Shown: in pieces, positions 54,753-64,000 of the stretch
Numbering within the stretch: the first letter of the stretch is position 1
Layout of the letters: every line of letters starts with the position of its first letter
DNA from: Niastella soli
Lineage (GTDB): Bacteria; Bacteroidota; Bacteroidia; Chitinophagales; Chitinophagaceae
DNA: 64,000 nt
Assembly: GCF_017742245.1 (NCBI RefSeq)
Contig: NZ_JAGHKO010000004.1
Location: forward strand, 558,001-622,000
Direction: 5' to 3'
The notes under the pieces: generated by a model
The model's input: the letters and a program-made list of their open reading frames with translations, nothing else
The model's database searches: none
Told to the model about the DNA's origin: nothing
Translations under genes and position numbers: made by a program

Positions 54753-56729
54753 CTACGGTACAAACAAAACAGCATCAGCCACTACGGCGCCATCCGCGTC
54801 TTCATTTGACACCTCTACATAAGCGTTGTTCCCCACCGGGAGTTCTGTGGTACCCAGCAGCACCCATTCACCGGAAGTCTGACCCTTCACTTCAAGGTCA
54901 TTCTTATTGATCCTTTTATGAATAGATTTATTGCCATCGAAAAGGTGTACCTGCATTACTGTTGAAGCATCCCGCCTTTTGGGGCAATAGAAATACACAT
55001 TGTACTTACCAGCCTTTGTAATAACTGGCGTAAAGCGGACTACAGCTGCCCCCTTGCTGGTATTGATCAATAAAGACGGCCCGTAGCCACCGGTGGCTTC
55101 TTTTTTCCATTCGCCGGTAACAACGGTCTGCGGATCATCATTATCGACCAGCACCTCAGGCGTACTATTGTCCGCCAGCGGGTTATTTTTCAAAGTAGTT
55201 TGCAACGTTTTTACGTCTACCTTCTGCACACTTGTTTTATGATCGACAGCCATACAGGAAGCCACGGCAGCCGATTGCGCCAATACCATAAACACGGGTT
55301 CCATGCGAATGGAGCCATAGGCCATATGGCTTGCGGAAAGACATACAGGCACCAACAGATTGGTACATTCCGAGGCCCGGGGTGTAATGGATCTATAAGA
55401 CACCGGGTAGGGCTGTACGTCTCTTTGCTGTACATCTCCTTCGTTCTTTACCATGCCATTTACCACAAGCCGCTGACAATTATGCGAGTCCATGGTGTAG
55501 GCCGCCATACCAATCCCGTCGTCCACGACCTCTCTTGCCTGACAGTTAGCCTGGGTCATGATATAAGCGCCCAGCATACGCCTCGCTTCACGTATGTAAA
55601 GCTGTGGCGTCCAATGACCGGTGTTCTTATATTCGTCTTTGGGATAACCCCACTGAAGCATTTGTTTGCGCAGTTGTTCTGGCATACGCATATCATGCCC
55701 TATAAAATACAAAAGCCCCTTTGTGTACACTTCATGTTGCTTAATAATGCGGGCGCGCGTTGTATAATCACCGTCTGCATAATCATAATTCATTCCGATC
55801 ATGTCGGTGGAAAAAGGGCCGTTGTTATTGATATCTGTTTTATGGTTGGGCATTAGGTCCATTTTTAGAATGCCGCCCAGGTCTTTAGCAGGCTGTACCG
55901 CCAGGTATCGAAGTAATAATTCATAGCGGGTGGAGTCATAGCCGACAGGTCGGGTAATTGGCAGCCGGTTGGCGGGGTCATTGCTTAGACAAATCCTGAA
56001 ATTATATGCCTGTATTTTTTTATCACCGCTACCTATTTCAGCCAGCCGCCCGTTGTCTATGCCCCAAAGCAACCCACTTTCAGGTCTTCCAGGTTCCTTG
56101 TAAGGATCCACACCATCGGGAAACTGATGCTTGTCTTTCAACTGCACTCCGTTAACCGTTTCGTTGTATTGCGTGTTTGGTTCGCGGCCAGTGGTATAGC
56201 TTACACCAGCCGCAGCCATTAGGTCCCCTTCATAGGAGCAATCAATGTATTGTTTGGCGACAACGATAACAGAACCGGCACTCCCTGTTGAATTCTCTAA
56301 TTCTATCGAACTGATGGCTGCACCCTTATGCTGCAGCTTCTTTAGTCTGTTACCATAAATTACCTGGCAGCCTGATCTTTTTATATAGTCCTGGAATATT
56401 GACTCGGCTACCTTAGGTTCGAATATCCATTGTTCAAAACGGCCATAATAACTGCCTACCCGCCGATAAAAATTCCGGGCCAGACCCGATACTACGTATT
56501 TATTGCCGATATCAGTAAAGCCTAACCCGCCCGACGATAACCCGCCCAGCCGGTAACCCGGTTCAACCAACAACACCCTTTTATGCAATTGTCGGGCAGT
56601 GTAAGCCGCGATCACACCGGCCGAAGTACCACCGTAGACACAAATATCAACTGTAATCACTATTCGCCGGGGGTGTGAGCCAGCTATGAAGGGAACAAAA
56701 AGTATTAGCAGAACAATCGTCTTTCTCAT
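54753..56729 (-). CDS. FAD-dependent oxidoreductase, secreted
   Basis: 658 residues with a signal peptide (MRKTIVLLILFVPFIAG). The FAD-binding motif is VDICVYGGTSAGVIAAYTAR, followed by VLLVEPGYRLGGLSSGGLGF, the flavin-binding 'GLxxGG' style. The C-terminal 130 residues are a beta-rich domain (VRFTPVITKAGKYNVYFYCP) of the kind seen on xanthan-lyase-like and sugar-acting proteins. The family probably oxidises a carbohydrate in the periplasm; substrate unknown. No partner gene. Confidence 0.85.
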   Translation of the reverse strand: MRKTIVLLILFVPFIAGSHPRRIVITVDICVYGGTSAGVIAAYTARQLHKRVLLVEPGYRLGGLSSGGLGFTDIGNKYVVSGLARNFYRRVGSYYGRFEQWIFEPKVAESIFQDYIKRSGCQVIYGNRLKKLQHKGAAISSIELENSTGSAGSVIVVAKQYIDCSYEGDLMAAAGVSYTTGREPNTQYNETVNGVQLKDKHQFPDGVDPYKEPGRPESGLLWGIDNGRLAEIGSGDKKIQAYNFRICLSNDPANRLPITRPVGYDSTRYELLLRYLAVQPAKDLGGILKMDLMPNHKTDINNNGPFSTDMIGMNYDYADGDYTTRARIIKQHEVYTKGLLYFIGHDMRMPEQLRKQMLQWGYPKDEYKNTGHWTPQLYIREARRMLGAYIMTQANCQAREVVDDGIGMAAYTMDSHNCQRLVVNGMVKNEGDVQQRDVQPYPVSYRSITPRASECTNLLVPVCLSASHMAYGSIRMEPVFMVLAQSAAVASCMAVDHKTSVQKVDVKTLQTTLKNNPLADNSTPEVLVDNDDPQTVVTGEWKKEATGGYGPSLLINTSKGAAVVRFTPVITKAGKYNVYFYCPKRRDASTVMQVHLFDGNKSIHKRINKNDLEVKGQTSGEWVLLGTTELPVGNNAYVEVSNEDADGAVVADAVLFVP

Positions 56730-56934
56730 TGTAACACAATATAATCAATCGGTTATTATTTCATAAAATCTGTTGCGTTTGCACCGGTTGGTTATTTTTC
56801 CGTTTACACACTTGTCCTCAAAATCAGCACGATCATTTGCCAAAACAACACACTTATTACCGCTATTGCAATTGACGCCAGCAGGAAGTATCTTCGCCTA
56901 CAAACCCCTAAAACGCTGTCTGCACTTACGCCAT

Positions 56935-57384
56935 ATGAAAGTTTTTTTTCTGATCTCTAACGAATCCGCCCCGGGAACTCATCGCGTTCACCGGTCATTA
57001 TTTTGCCTGCTCATTACTTTATCTTTTTTTTCAATACAGTGCACCTATAGACTCCACTACCGGTTTGCATCCCAACGGTATTGCCATAGCGGATTTTGAT
57101 AATGATGGTAAACCTGATGTGGCAACTGCCAATAATTACAGCATCAGTGGAGAACCGGCATCTGTTTCCTTACTAAGAAATACGGGTTCTGGCGGACTGT
57201 TATCATTTGCACCTCACCAGGAGATAAGAACAGGCATTCTGACGTATGCTATTGCTGCGGGTGACCTGGATGGCGATGGCATAAGATCTTATTGCCCGTT
57301 AATAACTTAAAGAATGGCCTGTATATGGCTATATTAAAACGAACAACAGGCGCTCCCGCACTGATCAGATTTATAAAACAGTAA
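56935..57384 (+). pseudogene. Collapsed VCBS/FG-GAP protein with T9SS tail
   Basis: Three frames carry pieces of one gene. ATG 56935 opens a signal peptide (HRSLFCLLITLSFFSIQC). Then HPNGIAIADFDNDGKPDVAT and AIAAGDLDGDGI are two FG-GAP/VCBS repeats in the next frame. LPVNNLKNGLYMAILKRTT.. RFIKQ, in the third, is a T9SS sorting end stopping at 57384. A large internal deletion and frame changes left a non-functional relic. Confidence 0.7.
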
Positions 57385-57524
57385 CCAATAACCAGCTATT
57401 ACAGCCCAACTGAATCGATCGAGCATGCCTCTGGTAACTCCCCTGAGGCATGTAAGATGACCTAATTGCCGGCAATTATATAATACCTATTTTTGTGTGG
57501 CTATTTTACAATTGAAAGAGTTGT

Positions 57525-58547
57525 ATGAAGAAAATAGGATTTTTATCATTCGGACATTGGTCCAATCGTACAGGCTATAAAACCCGTACGGCAAGTGACA
57601 CCTTGCTGCAGTCCATTGACCTGGCCGTTGCAGCCGAAGAGATCGGTTTAGATGGTGCGTATTTCCGGGTGCATCATTTTGCTGCTCAGTTAGCCTCTCC
57701 ATTTCCTTTGCTTTCGGCCATCGGCGCCAAAACAAGCAATATCGAAATTGGAACAGGTGTTATTGACATGCGTTATGAAAATCCCCTCTACATGGTGGAA
57801 GACGCCGGAGCCGCCGATTTGATTTCCGGCGGGCGATTACAATTGGGGATCAGCAGAGGTTCGCCGGAACAGGTGATCGATGGCTGGCGTTATTTTGGAT
57901 ACGAACCAGCTGAAGGAGAAAATGACACAGATATGGGGCGCCGAAAAGCACTGCAATTTTTGGATGCGCTCAAAGGTGTTGGATTTGCAAAACCTAACCC
58001 CTATCCAATGTTTCCTAATCCACCAGGCTTATTACGATTAGAACCCTACTCAGCGGGATTGCGGGAACGCATCTGGTGGGGAGCCGCTTCTAATGCCACC
58101 GCTATTTGGGCAGCAGAAAACGGGATGCACCTGCAAAGTTCAACCCTGAAGTTCGACGAAAGCGGCAAACCGTTCCATGTACAGCAGGCAGAACAGATCA
58201 GGTTGTACAAAGAAGCCTGGAAAAAAGCGGGGCACCAGCGTGAGCCAAGGGTTTCGGTAAGCCGGTCTATCTTTGCATTGGTAAACGATCAGGACAGGTA
58301 CTTTTTTGGGCAGGAAACCAGCAAAGCAGACCAAATTGGCATTCTTGAAAATGACAGGCGCGCTATTTTCGGAAGAAGCTATGCCGCAGAACCAGAGCAG
58401 CTCATCAGGGAGCTGGCTCAGGATGAAGCCATCCAGGAAGCCGATACGCTTCTTTTGACAATACCTAACACGTTAGGAGTTGAATACAACATTCACGTTC
58501 TGTCTTCTATTTTGAAATATGTTGCACCCGGATTAGGCTGGCGTTAA
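57525..58547 (+). CDS. LLM class flavin-dependent oxidoreductase
   Basis: 340 residues. Luciferase-like (beta/alpha)8 fold: KIGFLSFGHWSN start, DGAYFRVHHFA, IGTGVIDMRYENPLYMVEDA, SGGRLQLGISRGSPEQVIDG. Uses FMNH2 to oxygenate or reduce a substrate not deducible here. Cytosolic. Stands alone, with a terminator after it. Confidence 0.92.
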   Translation: MKKIGFLSFGHWSNRTGYKTRTASDTLLQSIDLAVAAEEIGLDGAYFRVHHFAAQLASPFPLLSAIGAKTSNIEIGTGVIDMRYENPLYMVEDAGAADLISGGRLQLGISRGSPEQVIDGWRYFGYEPAEGENDTDMGRRKALQFLDALKGVGFAKPNPYPMFPNPPGLLRLEPYSAGLRERIWWGAASNATAIWAAENGMHLQSSTLKFDESGKPFHVQQAEQIRLYKEAWKKAGHQREPRVSVSRSIFALVNDQDRYFFGQETSKADQIGILENDRRAIFGRSYAAEPEQLIRELAQDEAIQEADTLLLTIPNTLGVEYNIHVLSSILKYVAPGLGWR

Positions 58548-58569
58548 ATGCTACATCCGGCAAAATATA

Positions 58570-58607
58570 ATGAAGCCGCCCCAATACATCGGAGCGGCTT
58601 CATTTTT
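58570..58607 (+). terminator. Terminator after LLM oxidoreductase
   Basis: ATGAAGCCGC (58570-58579) pairs with GCGGCTTCAT (58594-58603), followed by T residues. Confidence 0.88.
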
Positions 58608-58730
58608 ATAATATTCTCCTTTCGACTGAAACCTGAAATTATTTTCATACTACGCAGATCCGCTGCGCAGATCGATCTCATCTTGCAGTCACAATAACAT
58701 GGATATGCCGAGGCAAGTATTTAGAGATAA

Positions 58731-60141
<1,411 letters not shown>

Positions 60142-60143
<2 letters not shown>

Positions 60144-60186
60144 AAAGCCTTGAAATTCATTAAAGAAATGAGTTTCAGGGCTTTTC
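60142..60186 (+). terminator. Terminator after rtcB
   Basis: AAAAGCCTTGAAA.TCATT and AATGA.TTTCAGGGCTTTT form a long, slightly bulged stem directly at the rtcB stop, ending in T-rich sequence. Confidence 0.75.
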
Positions 60187-60189
60187 CGC

Positions 60190-60390
60190 TCCTGGTCAGA
60201 TCTATTACAGACTTAGCTGAATATTAGCGTATATACGCTCCAGATCCCACCGGAATACCACCGAAATCGCACCAAAATGCCATAGCCTATGGCATTCTTA
60301 TGGCATTCCTATGGGATTCCTATGGCATTCTTAGGCGGGAAATGGCTTGTTGGAGTATATCTGGAGTGAATCTCAACAGGACTTAACTAC
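60190..60390. repeat. Dispersed intergenic repeat, copy 2 (core inverted)
   Basis: Left flank TCCTGGTCAGAT (60190-60201); core about 60244-60330 with four 11-bp modules (TATGGCATTCC / TATGGGATTCC types, 60288-60331) and ACCAAAATGCC; right flank TTAGGCGG, GGCTTGTTGGAGTATATC and AGTGAATCTCAACAGGACT. The reverse complement of the core aligns with copy 1 while the flanks align directly. The rest of 60391-60802 is gene-free with nothing else recognised. Confidence 0.75.
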
Positions 60391-60802
60391 ACTTTGAATA
60401 GGGGGTCTACTGCACACTAACCTGGCTTTGACATAATTATACACCGGTATCGGTAGTACTTAAACGATAATATGCTTTAAAATGCCCGCAACCGCACAAG
60501 CAGGCGGATAGACCCCAATGACAAAATAAGCGCCAGAATAGCCCCTTATGGCGCCGGAGAGGCATGAAGGCAAGGTTTACCAGGGGCTCAAAAACCTATC
60601 GCCAAAATGTAATCTCAAGTGTCTGTCTTAACGCATGCTTATCTAATTTAATGCGTTGGAATACTTTTCGCAACCAGGAAACCTGAGTTTTTTTGCCAGC
60701 TGATGGCAACTGTCTTGCCGGTCTTATTGCAAATGTATTACTATCGTCTGTTGTTGTAGTGTTGTTTGTATACATAACTGTAACTTGTATAGTAAAAGTT
60801 AG

Positions 60803-61318
60803 CTATCCCTTTATTCTTCGCCAGGCGACTTCTGCAATTACTTTTTGCCCGCCCTGTGTCGTATGCGTCACCACATACTTTATTTCATTGCCCGTGTATG
60901 TATAAAAACGTTCCTGCTCAGTACCCTCCCAATTTGGATAAAAAGCATGCTCAATAATAAATGAAATGGAATTTTTCTTCTCATCAACTTTATACTTTCC
61001 AAAATGTGAATTACTGCCTTGTACTAATGCAGTACTTTCTTCCGGGGTGCATTTATTTTTGTCGCCTGATGCAATTTTTGGCCGTTCGGCTTTCAGTATT
61101 TGAATAGCATAATTGCCTTTTTCATCAAACATCAACAGCCCTTGAGGATTTTCCCCGTAAGGATAGTCCCTGCTGCTATCGGGATGAATATTAACAACAG
61201 AGACCAATGCCCACGTTCCAATTAACTTTTTTTGTAACGATCTTGCAGGGTTGCTTTGTTGTGCATGCAACATACAGGTGGCCCCTGACAGCAACAGTAA
61301 AACGATTATTTTCTTCAT
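60803..61318 (-). CDS. Lipocalin-like secreted protein
   Basis: 171 residues from ATG 61318 (MKKIIVLLLLSGATCMLHAQ, signal peptide); the in-frame codon at 61327 is TTG and rejected. The mature part has the lipocalin-like opening LIGTWALVSVVNIHPDSS and barrel strands GLLMFDEKGNYAIQILKAER and YYTY-type ending, with GQKVIAEVAWRRI. Ligand unknown. Confidence 0.8.
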   Translation of the reverse strand: MKKIIVLLLLSGATCMLHAQQSNPARSLQKKLIGTWALVSVVNIHPDSSRDYPYGENPQGLLMFDEKGNYAIQILKAERPKIASGDKNKCTPEESTALVQGSNSHFGKYKVDEKKNSISFIIEHAFYPNWEGTEQERFYTYTGNEIKYVVTHTTQGGQKVIAEVAWRRIKG

Positions 61319-61418
61319 ATTTGACAACTTAATTTTTAATAACTCTTCCCTGCAATATTATACAGATTAATTAAGTACCTTTCTGTACATTTTTTCACTT
61401 ATTCTGTAAATTTCCTTC

Positions 61419-62258
61419 ATGAAACCGGAGAACATATACGTGCCATTTGAAGTGGAGTATAAAGAATTACACAGCTATCCTCAATCAAAACGAAGCAGGA
61501 ACTTCTTTGAGCTGATCTATGTGGTGGATGGCACCGGCGTTCAATATATAAACAAACTAAGATTTAATTACCGCAAGGGGAACTTATTCCTTATTACACC
61601 ACAAGACATCCATTCCTTTGAAATAGCCAATGTGTCTAACTTCTTTTTTATTCGCTTTAGTGAATATTATGTAAAGACATTTATTTCAAAAGATAAAGAT
61701 GCAGTAAAGCGGATGGAATATATACTTCAAAATGCCAGCCATCGTCCAGGTTGTATTTTGAAAAACAAGGCAGACAAGCCATTTATTGCATCGCTTATAG
61801 AAAGCCTTATTCGGGAGAACACCAATCAGCAAATTTATTTCAACAAGATCATTGAACAGGTAGTAAACACGGTCATTACCATTGTGGCAAGAAATATTGC
61901 CTTAAAGCTCCCCAAAAATATAAAAGAAAATACCGGCGAGCCGGTGCTTGAAATATTGCACTATATACAGCAAAACGTTTTTGAACCTGGCAAATTGAGA
62001 GCAGAAATAATAAGCAGGCATTTCGATATCTCGTTAGCTTATCTGGGGCGTTATTTCAAGAAGCAAACAGGAGAAACGTTGCAGCAATATATCTCCAACT
62101 ACAAAATGCGCCTGGTGGAATCCAAGCTTTTACACAGCGACATGAGAATTAACGAGATCGTGTATGAATTTGACTTTACCGACGAAAGCCATTTAAACCG
62201 CTCCTTTAAAAAATATAAGGGAATAAGTCCAACCGAGTTTAGAAAATTAAATAGCTAA
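61419..62258 (+). CDS. AraC family transcriptional regulator
   Basis: 279 residues with an N-terminal cupin (FELIYVVDGTGVQYINKLRF, LFLITPQDIHSFE) and C-terminal double HTH (AEIISRHFDISLAYLGRYFK and INEIVYEFDFTDESHLNRSF, then GISPTEFRK). Divergent from the lipocalin-like gene with a roughly 100-bp shared gap, so it may regulate it. Confidence 0.9.
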   Translation: MKPENIYVPFEVEYKELHSYPQSKRSRNFFELIYVVDGTGVQYINKLRFNYRKGNLFLITPQDIHSFEIANVSNFFFIRFSEYYVKTFISKDKDAVKRMEYILQNASHRPGCILKNKADKPFIASLIESLIRENTNQQIYFNKIIEQVVNTVITIVARNIALKLPKNIKENTGEPVLEILHYIQQNVFEPGKLRAEIISRHFDISLAYLGRYFKKQTGETLQQYISNYKMRLVESKLLHSDMRINEIVYEFDFTDESHLNRSFKKYKGISPTEFRKLNS

Positions 62259-62287
62259 AACCGTAACCCGGTTGGGTATTACTTCAA

Positions 62288-62932
62288 TTAAAAGTCATAA
62301 TTCTTTTTCTCCAAAATACTAATTCCGCCCATGCAATATGCAACGCCAATGGGAATAGGCTTTCCTTTATGATAGAAGCTGTGGCCCTGAAATGGGGTGA
62401 TGCTATCGTCAATCAGGAAAAAATACCGATCCTGGTTTGTCAGGATATCCAGGTTGTCTGTTGTTAATGCTACCGGCTCCACATATTCAACCACACCCAG
62501 TTTATATAGCTCCGGAATTGTTATTTTTTGTCCATTCACAACACATGCGTATTTGTCGCCCAATCCCGGCATTCCGAACCAGGGCATGGCCTGCCCAACC
62601 TGTAAAGAAATATTAGAGGTATCACCTACAAATACGAAATTCCTACTTGCAAAGGTCTCAAAAACCGGCGGCAGGGATTTTTTGGGAAATGGTTCTTCGG
62701 CCTTCCAAAAAAACAGGACCTTATTTTGCCACTCCTGGTCGTTAGGATCTTCGCAAACTAAATTATCCGTCCAATAGTGCATATAAAGCTGTGTGGCCAT
62801 TAATGGAATAGTCGATTGAGTGAGCCGCTCTCTTTGTTCATTCGTTACCTTTCTAATAAAGCCATACCCTAAATCATTATCAATAGTTTTCTCCGCTTCC
62901 TTTTTTCCAAATAGTTTGTCGAAAATTCCCAT
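62288..62932 (-). CDS. Hypothetical cytosolic protein
   Basis: 214 residues, no signal peptide. Starts MGIFDKLFGKKEAEKTIDND and continues with aromatic-rich strands (QLYMHYWTDNLVCEDPNDQE, QAMPWFGMPGLGDKYACVVN). No known family recognised. Convergent with the AraC gene by 29 bp. Confidence 0.65.
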   Translation of the reverse strand: MGIFDKLFGKKEAEKTIDNDLGYGFIRKVTNEQRERLTQSTIPLMATQLYMHYWTDNLVCEDPNDQEWQNKVLFFWKAEEPFPKKSLPPVFETFASRNFVFVGDTSNISLQVGQAMPWFGMPGLGDKYACVVNGQKITIPELYKLGVVEYVEPVALTTDNLDILTNQDRYFFLIDDSITPFQGHSFYHKGKPIPIGVAYCMGGISILEKKNYDF

Positions 62933-63543
62933 GTTTATATTTTAATTATCTGCAGGTCCCTCTTCCAAAATTAAGGAGCTAATATATAGTTAAGCTGTTC
63001 AATTTGCAATAGAACATCCATAAATAAGTTCGAATAGAGCAGTTCGTTGACGATCGATTGAACAGGAGGAGCTCCTGGAACTACCCCGCTTGCGATCATA
63101 ACCGGACAAAATACAATAGCTCCTTAACAGCATAGTGGAGCCGATGCCACCCGACCGTCAGCAATCTCCAGGTGAATCAGCAGCCCAATGGGCCGGCAAA
63201 TAGTTTGGCTTGCGAAGTATCAGCCAGCTGCCAATCATCCGGTTTGCCACTATACGCCAGCTTCATTATGCGCTGCTGTTCAATTAAGCCTTATACAGAT
63301 AGTACAAAACCTCACACAGACTATTTACAATTGTTTTGCGTACACCAATTCTATCGGAGCTTTTTTTTAAGCAATAACACTTACCACCACTTATATTAAA
63401 TCGACTACATCAGTAGCATTTTAATGACATAAGGTTTCAATTAAATGAAAAAGTATGCAGCTTTGCATCATCGTACTGAATGAAAGCTATTTGACAAATG
63501 TCTATTTCTTTGAAAACTTTAGATTAACCAAAATTCAGGCACC
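62933..63543. other. Gene-poor stretch with a possible intron scrap
   Basis: About 610 bp. GTTCGAATAGAGCAGTTCGTTG (near 63028-63049) weakly resembles the intron 3' border GTTCCGGGTAGAGCGGTTCG, suggesting a minimal, decayed copy. No supported gene. Confidence 0.35.
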
Positions 63544-63825
63544 ATGTTTGTGTTTGAATGGCACGAAATACTTTTTGAAAACACAAATGTCCTTATGATG
63601 AAAACTATTAGCAGAATCCTCAAAGATGTCACTAACATCTTTTCATCTGTACCAGAAACAAGAAAACTAATAATCCGTGCTATTGCTACAAAAGGCGCGC
63701 AGACATACAGGCTTGCGCAGCCATCAATAACCTCCAACTCACAGTTTGGAAGAAGAGCAGCCATCGCCTTGAAAAGCGACACGGTATCAACAAGTGTTCT
63801 TCATGATTCACATCAAATCATCTGA
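63544..63825 (+). CDS. Small hypothetical protein, doubtful
   Basis: 93 residues from ATG 63544 (MFVFEWHEILFENTNVLMMK). Mostly helical with a basic middle; no motif recognised. An opposing frame on the minus strand covers the same region, so coding status is uncertain. The last 175 bp of the window hold nothing else. Confidence 0.3.
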   Translation: MFVFEWHEILFENTNVLMMKTISRILKDVTNIFSSVPETRKLIIRAIATKGAQTYRLAQPSITSNSQFGRRAAIALKSDTVSTSVLHDSHQII

Positions 63826-64000
63826 ATGGTTTAGTCATTATTTACAATTCATTCAATGTGAAGATTTGTAAATAAGTATTACACTAATCAAATGGGATTT
63901 ACTAAACAGTGACTCCCCCAATACAGGTCTGGACACACCAATCCAGCACTGTGTAGAAGCACTGTTGTGTGTAATTATGAAGGCTTTTTGAAGAGGATCT

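Noticed and set aside
60410-60905. Small hydrophobic plus-strand frame near 60693-60905
   Set aside because: Overlaps the lipocalin-like gene end, and its hydrophobicity alone is insufficient.
63519-63782. 87-codon minus-strand frame near the right end
   Set aside because: Competes with an equally weak plus frame; no motif on either, so only the plus ORF is listed at low confidence.

Overview
The window comes from a Bacteroidota chromosome, most likely Chitinophagaceae (Chitinophaga/Niastella-like). The pointers are two PorP/SprF-type proteins, a giant gliding-motility-type (CHU_C) protein, T9SS sorting tails on a subtilase and a beta-helix protein, TPR-HTH membrane regulators, AraC regulators, GH130 and DUF6624 proteins, and a lack of strong Shine-Dalgarno sites. 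All calls were made by eye from the sequence; no database search was run.

Layout. 1-7.2 kb: a ROCO-type LRR-GTPase running off the left edge, a collapsed ABC permease gene, an SDR plus AraC pair, a lipoprotein cytochrome c, a PorP/SprF protein, small secreted or membrane proteins, and the tail of a lost TonB-dependent receptor. 7.2-14.4 kb: an SDR, then tRNA-Pro(CGG) followed by a tyrosine integrase (frameshifted), AGGTGAACA repeats and accessory cargo. The cargo is a P-loop ATPase convergent with a TIR-like 'SPSDV..ER' protein sharing one terminator hairpin, an excisionase-like HTH protein, a repeat pair and a broken HEPN gene. This is the best candidate for an uncharacterised, possibly anti-phage, system. 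14.6-20.1 kb: an S9 peptidase, a MORN/TonB_C protein and a group II intron with a truncated, chimeric reverse transcriptase, abutting a tRNA-3'-end-like sequence. 20.6-30 kb: a formylglycine-generating-enzyme-like protein, a DUF6624 protein, a PorP/SprF + CHU_C operon and a TPR-HTH regulator.

30-40.5 kb: AraC, DUF1801/YdeI, intron and gene debris, a T9SS-exported subtilase, remnants of an SDR and of an arylsulfatase, an intact arylsulfatase, and a fusion of two gene fragments. 41-45.8 kb: a compact glycan cluster (GT4, alpha/alpha-barrel-like protein, GT4, convergent GH130). 46-47 kb: three tandem RRM RNA-binding protein genes. 47-50.3 kb: histidine-kinase and intron scraps around an ECF-like sigma factor with its membrane partner and a polytopic HEVVGH protein. 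50.3-57.4 kb: a pentapeptide-like protein, a beta-helix T9SS protein, lipoproteins (one of 41 aa), an FAD oxidoreductase and a collapsed VCBS/T9SS gene. 57.5-64 kb: a luciferase-like monooxygenase, RtcB, a dispersed repeat, a lipocalin-like protein, AraC and hypotheticals.

Two themes recur. First, the window is full of gene debris: at least a dozen truncated or frameshifted relics and at least four scraps of related group II introns. Second, two copies of a roughly 200-bp intergenic repeat (about 4.6-4.8 kb and 60.2-60.4 kb) share same-orientation flanks, but their roughly 90-bp core, built from 11-bp modules, is inverted between the copies.
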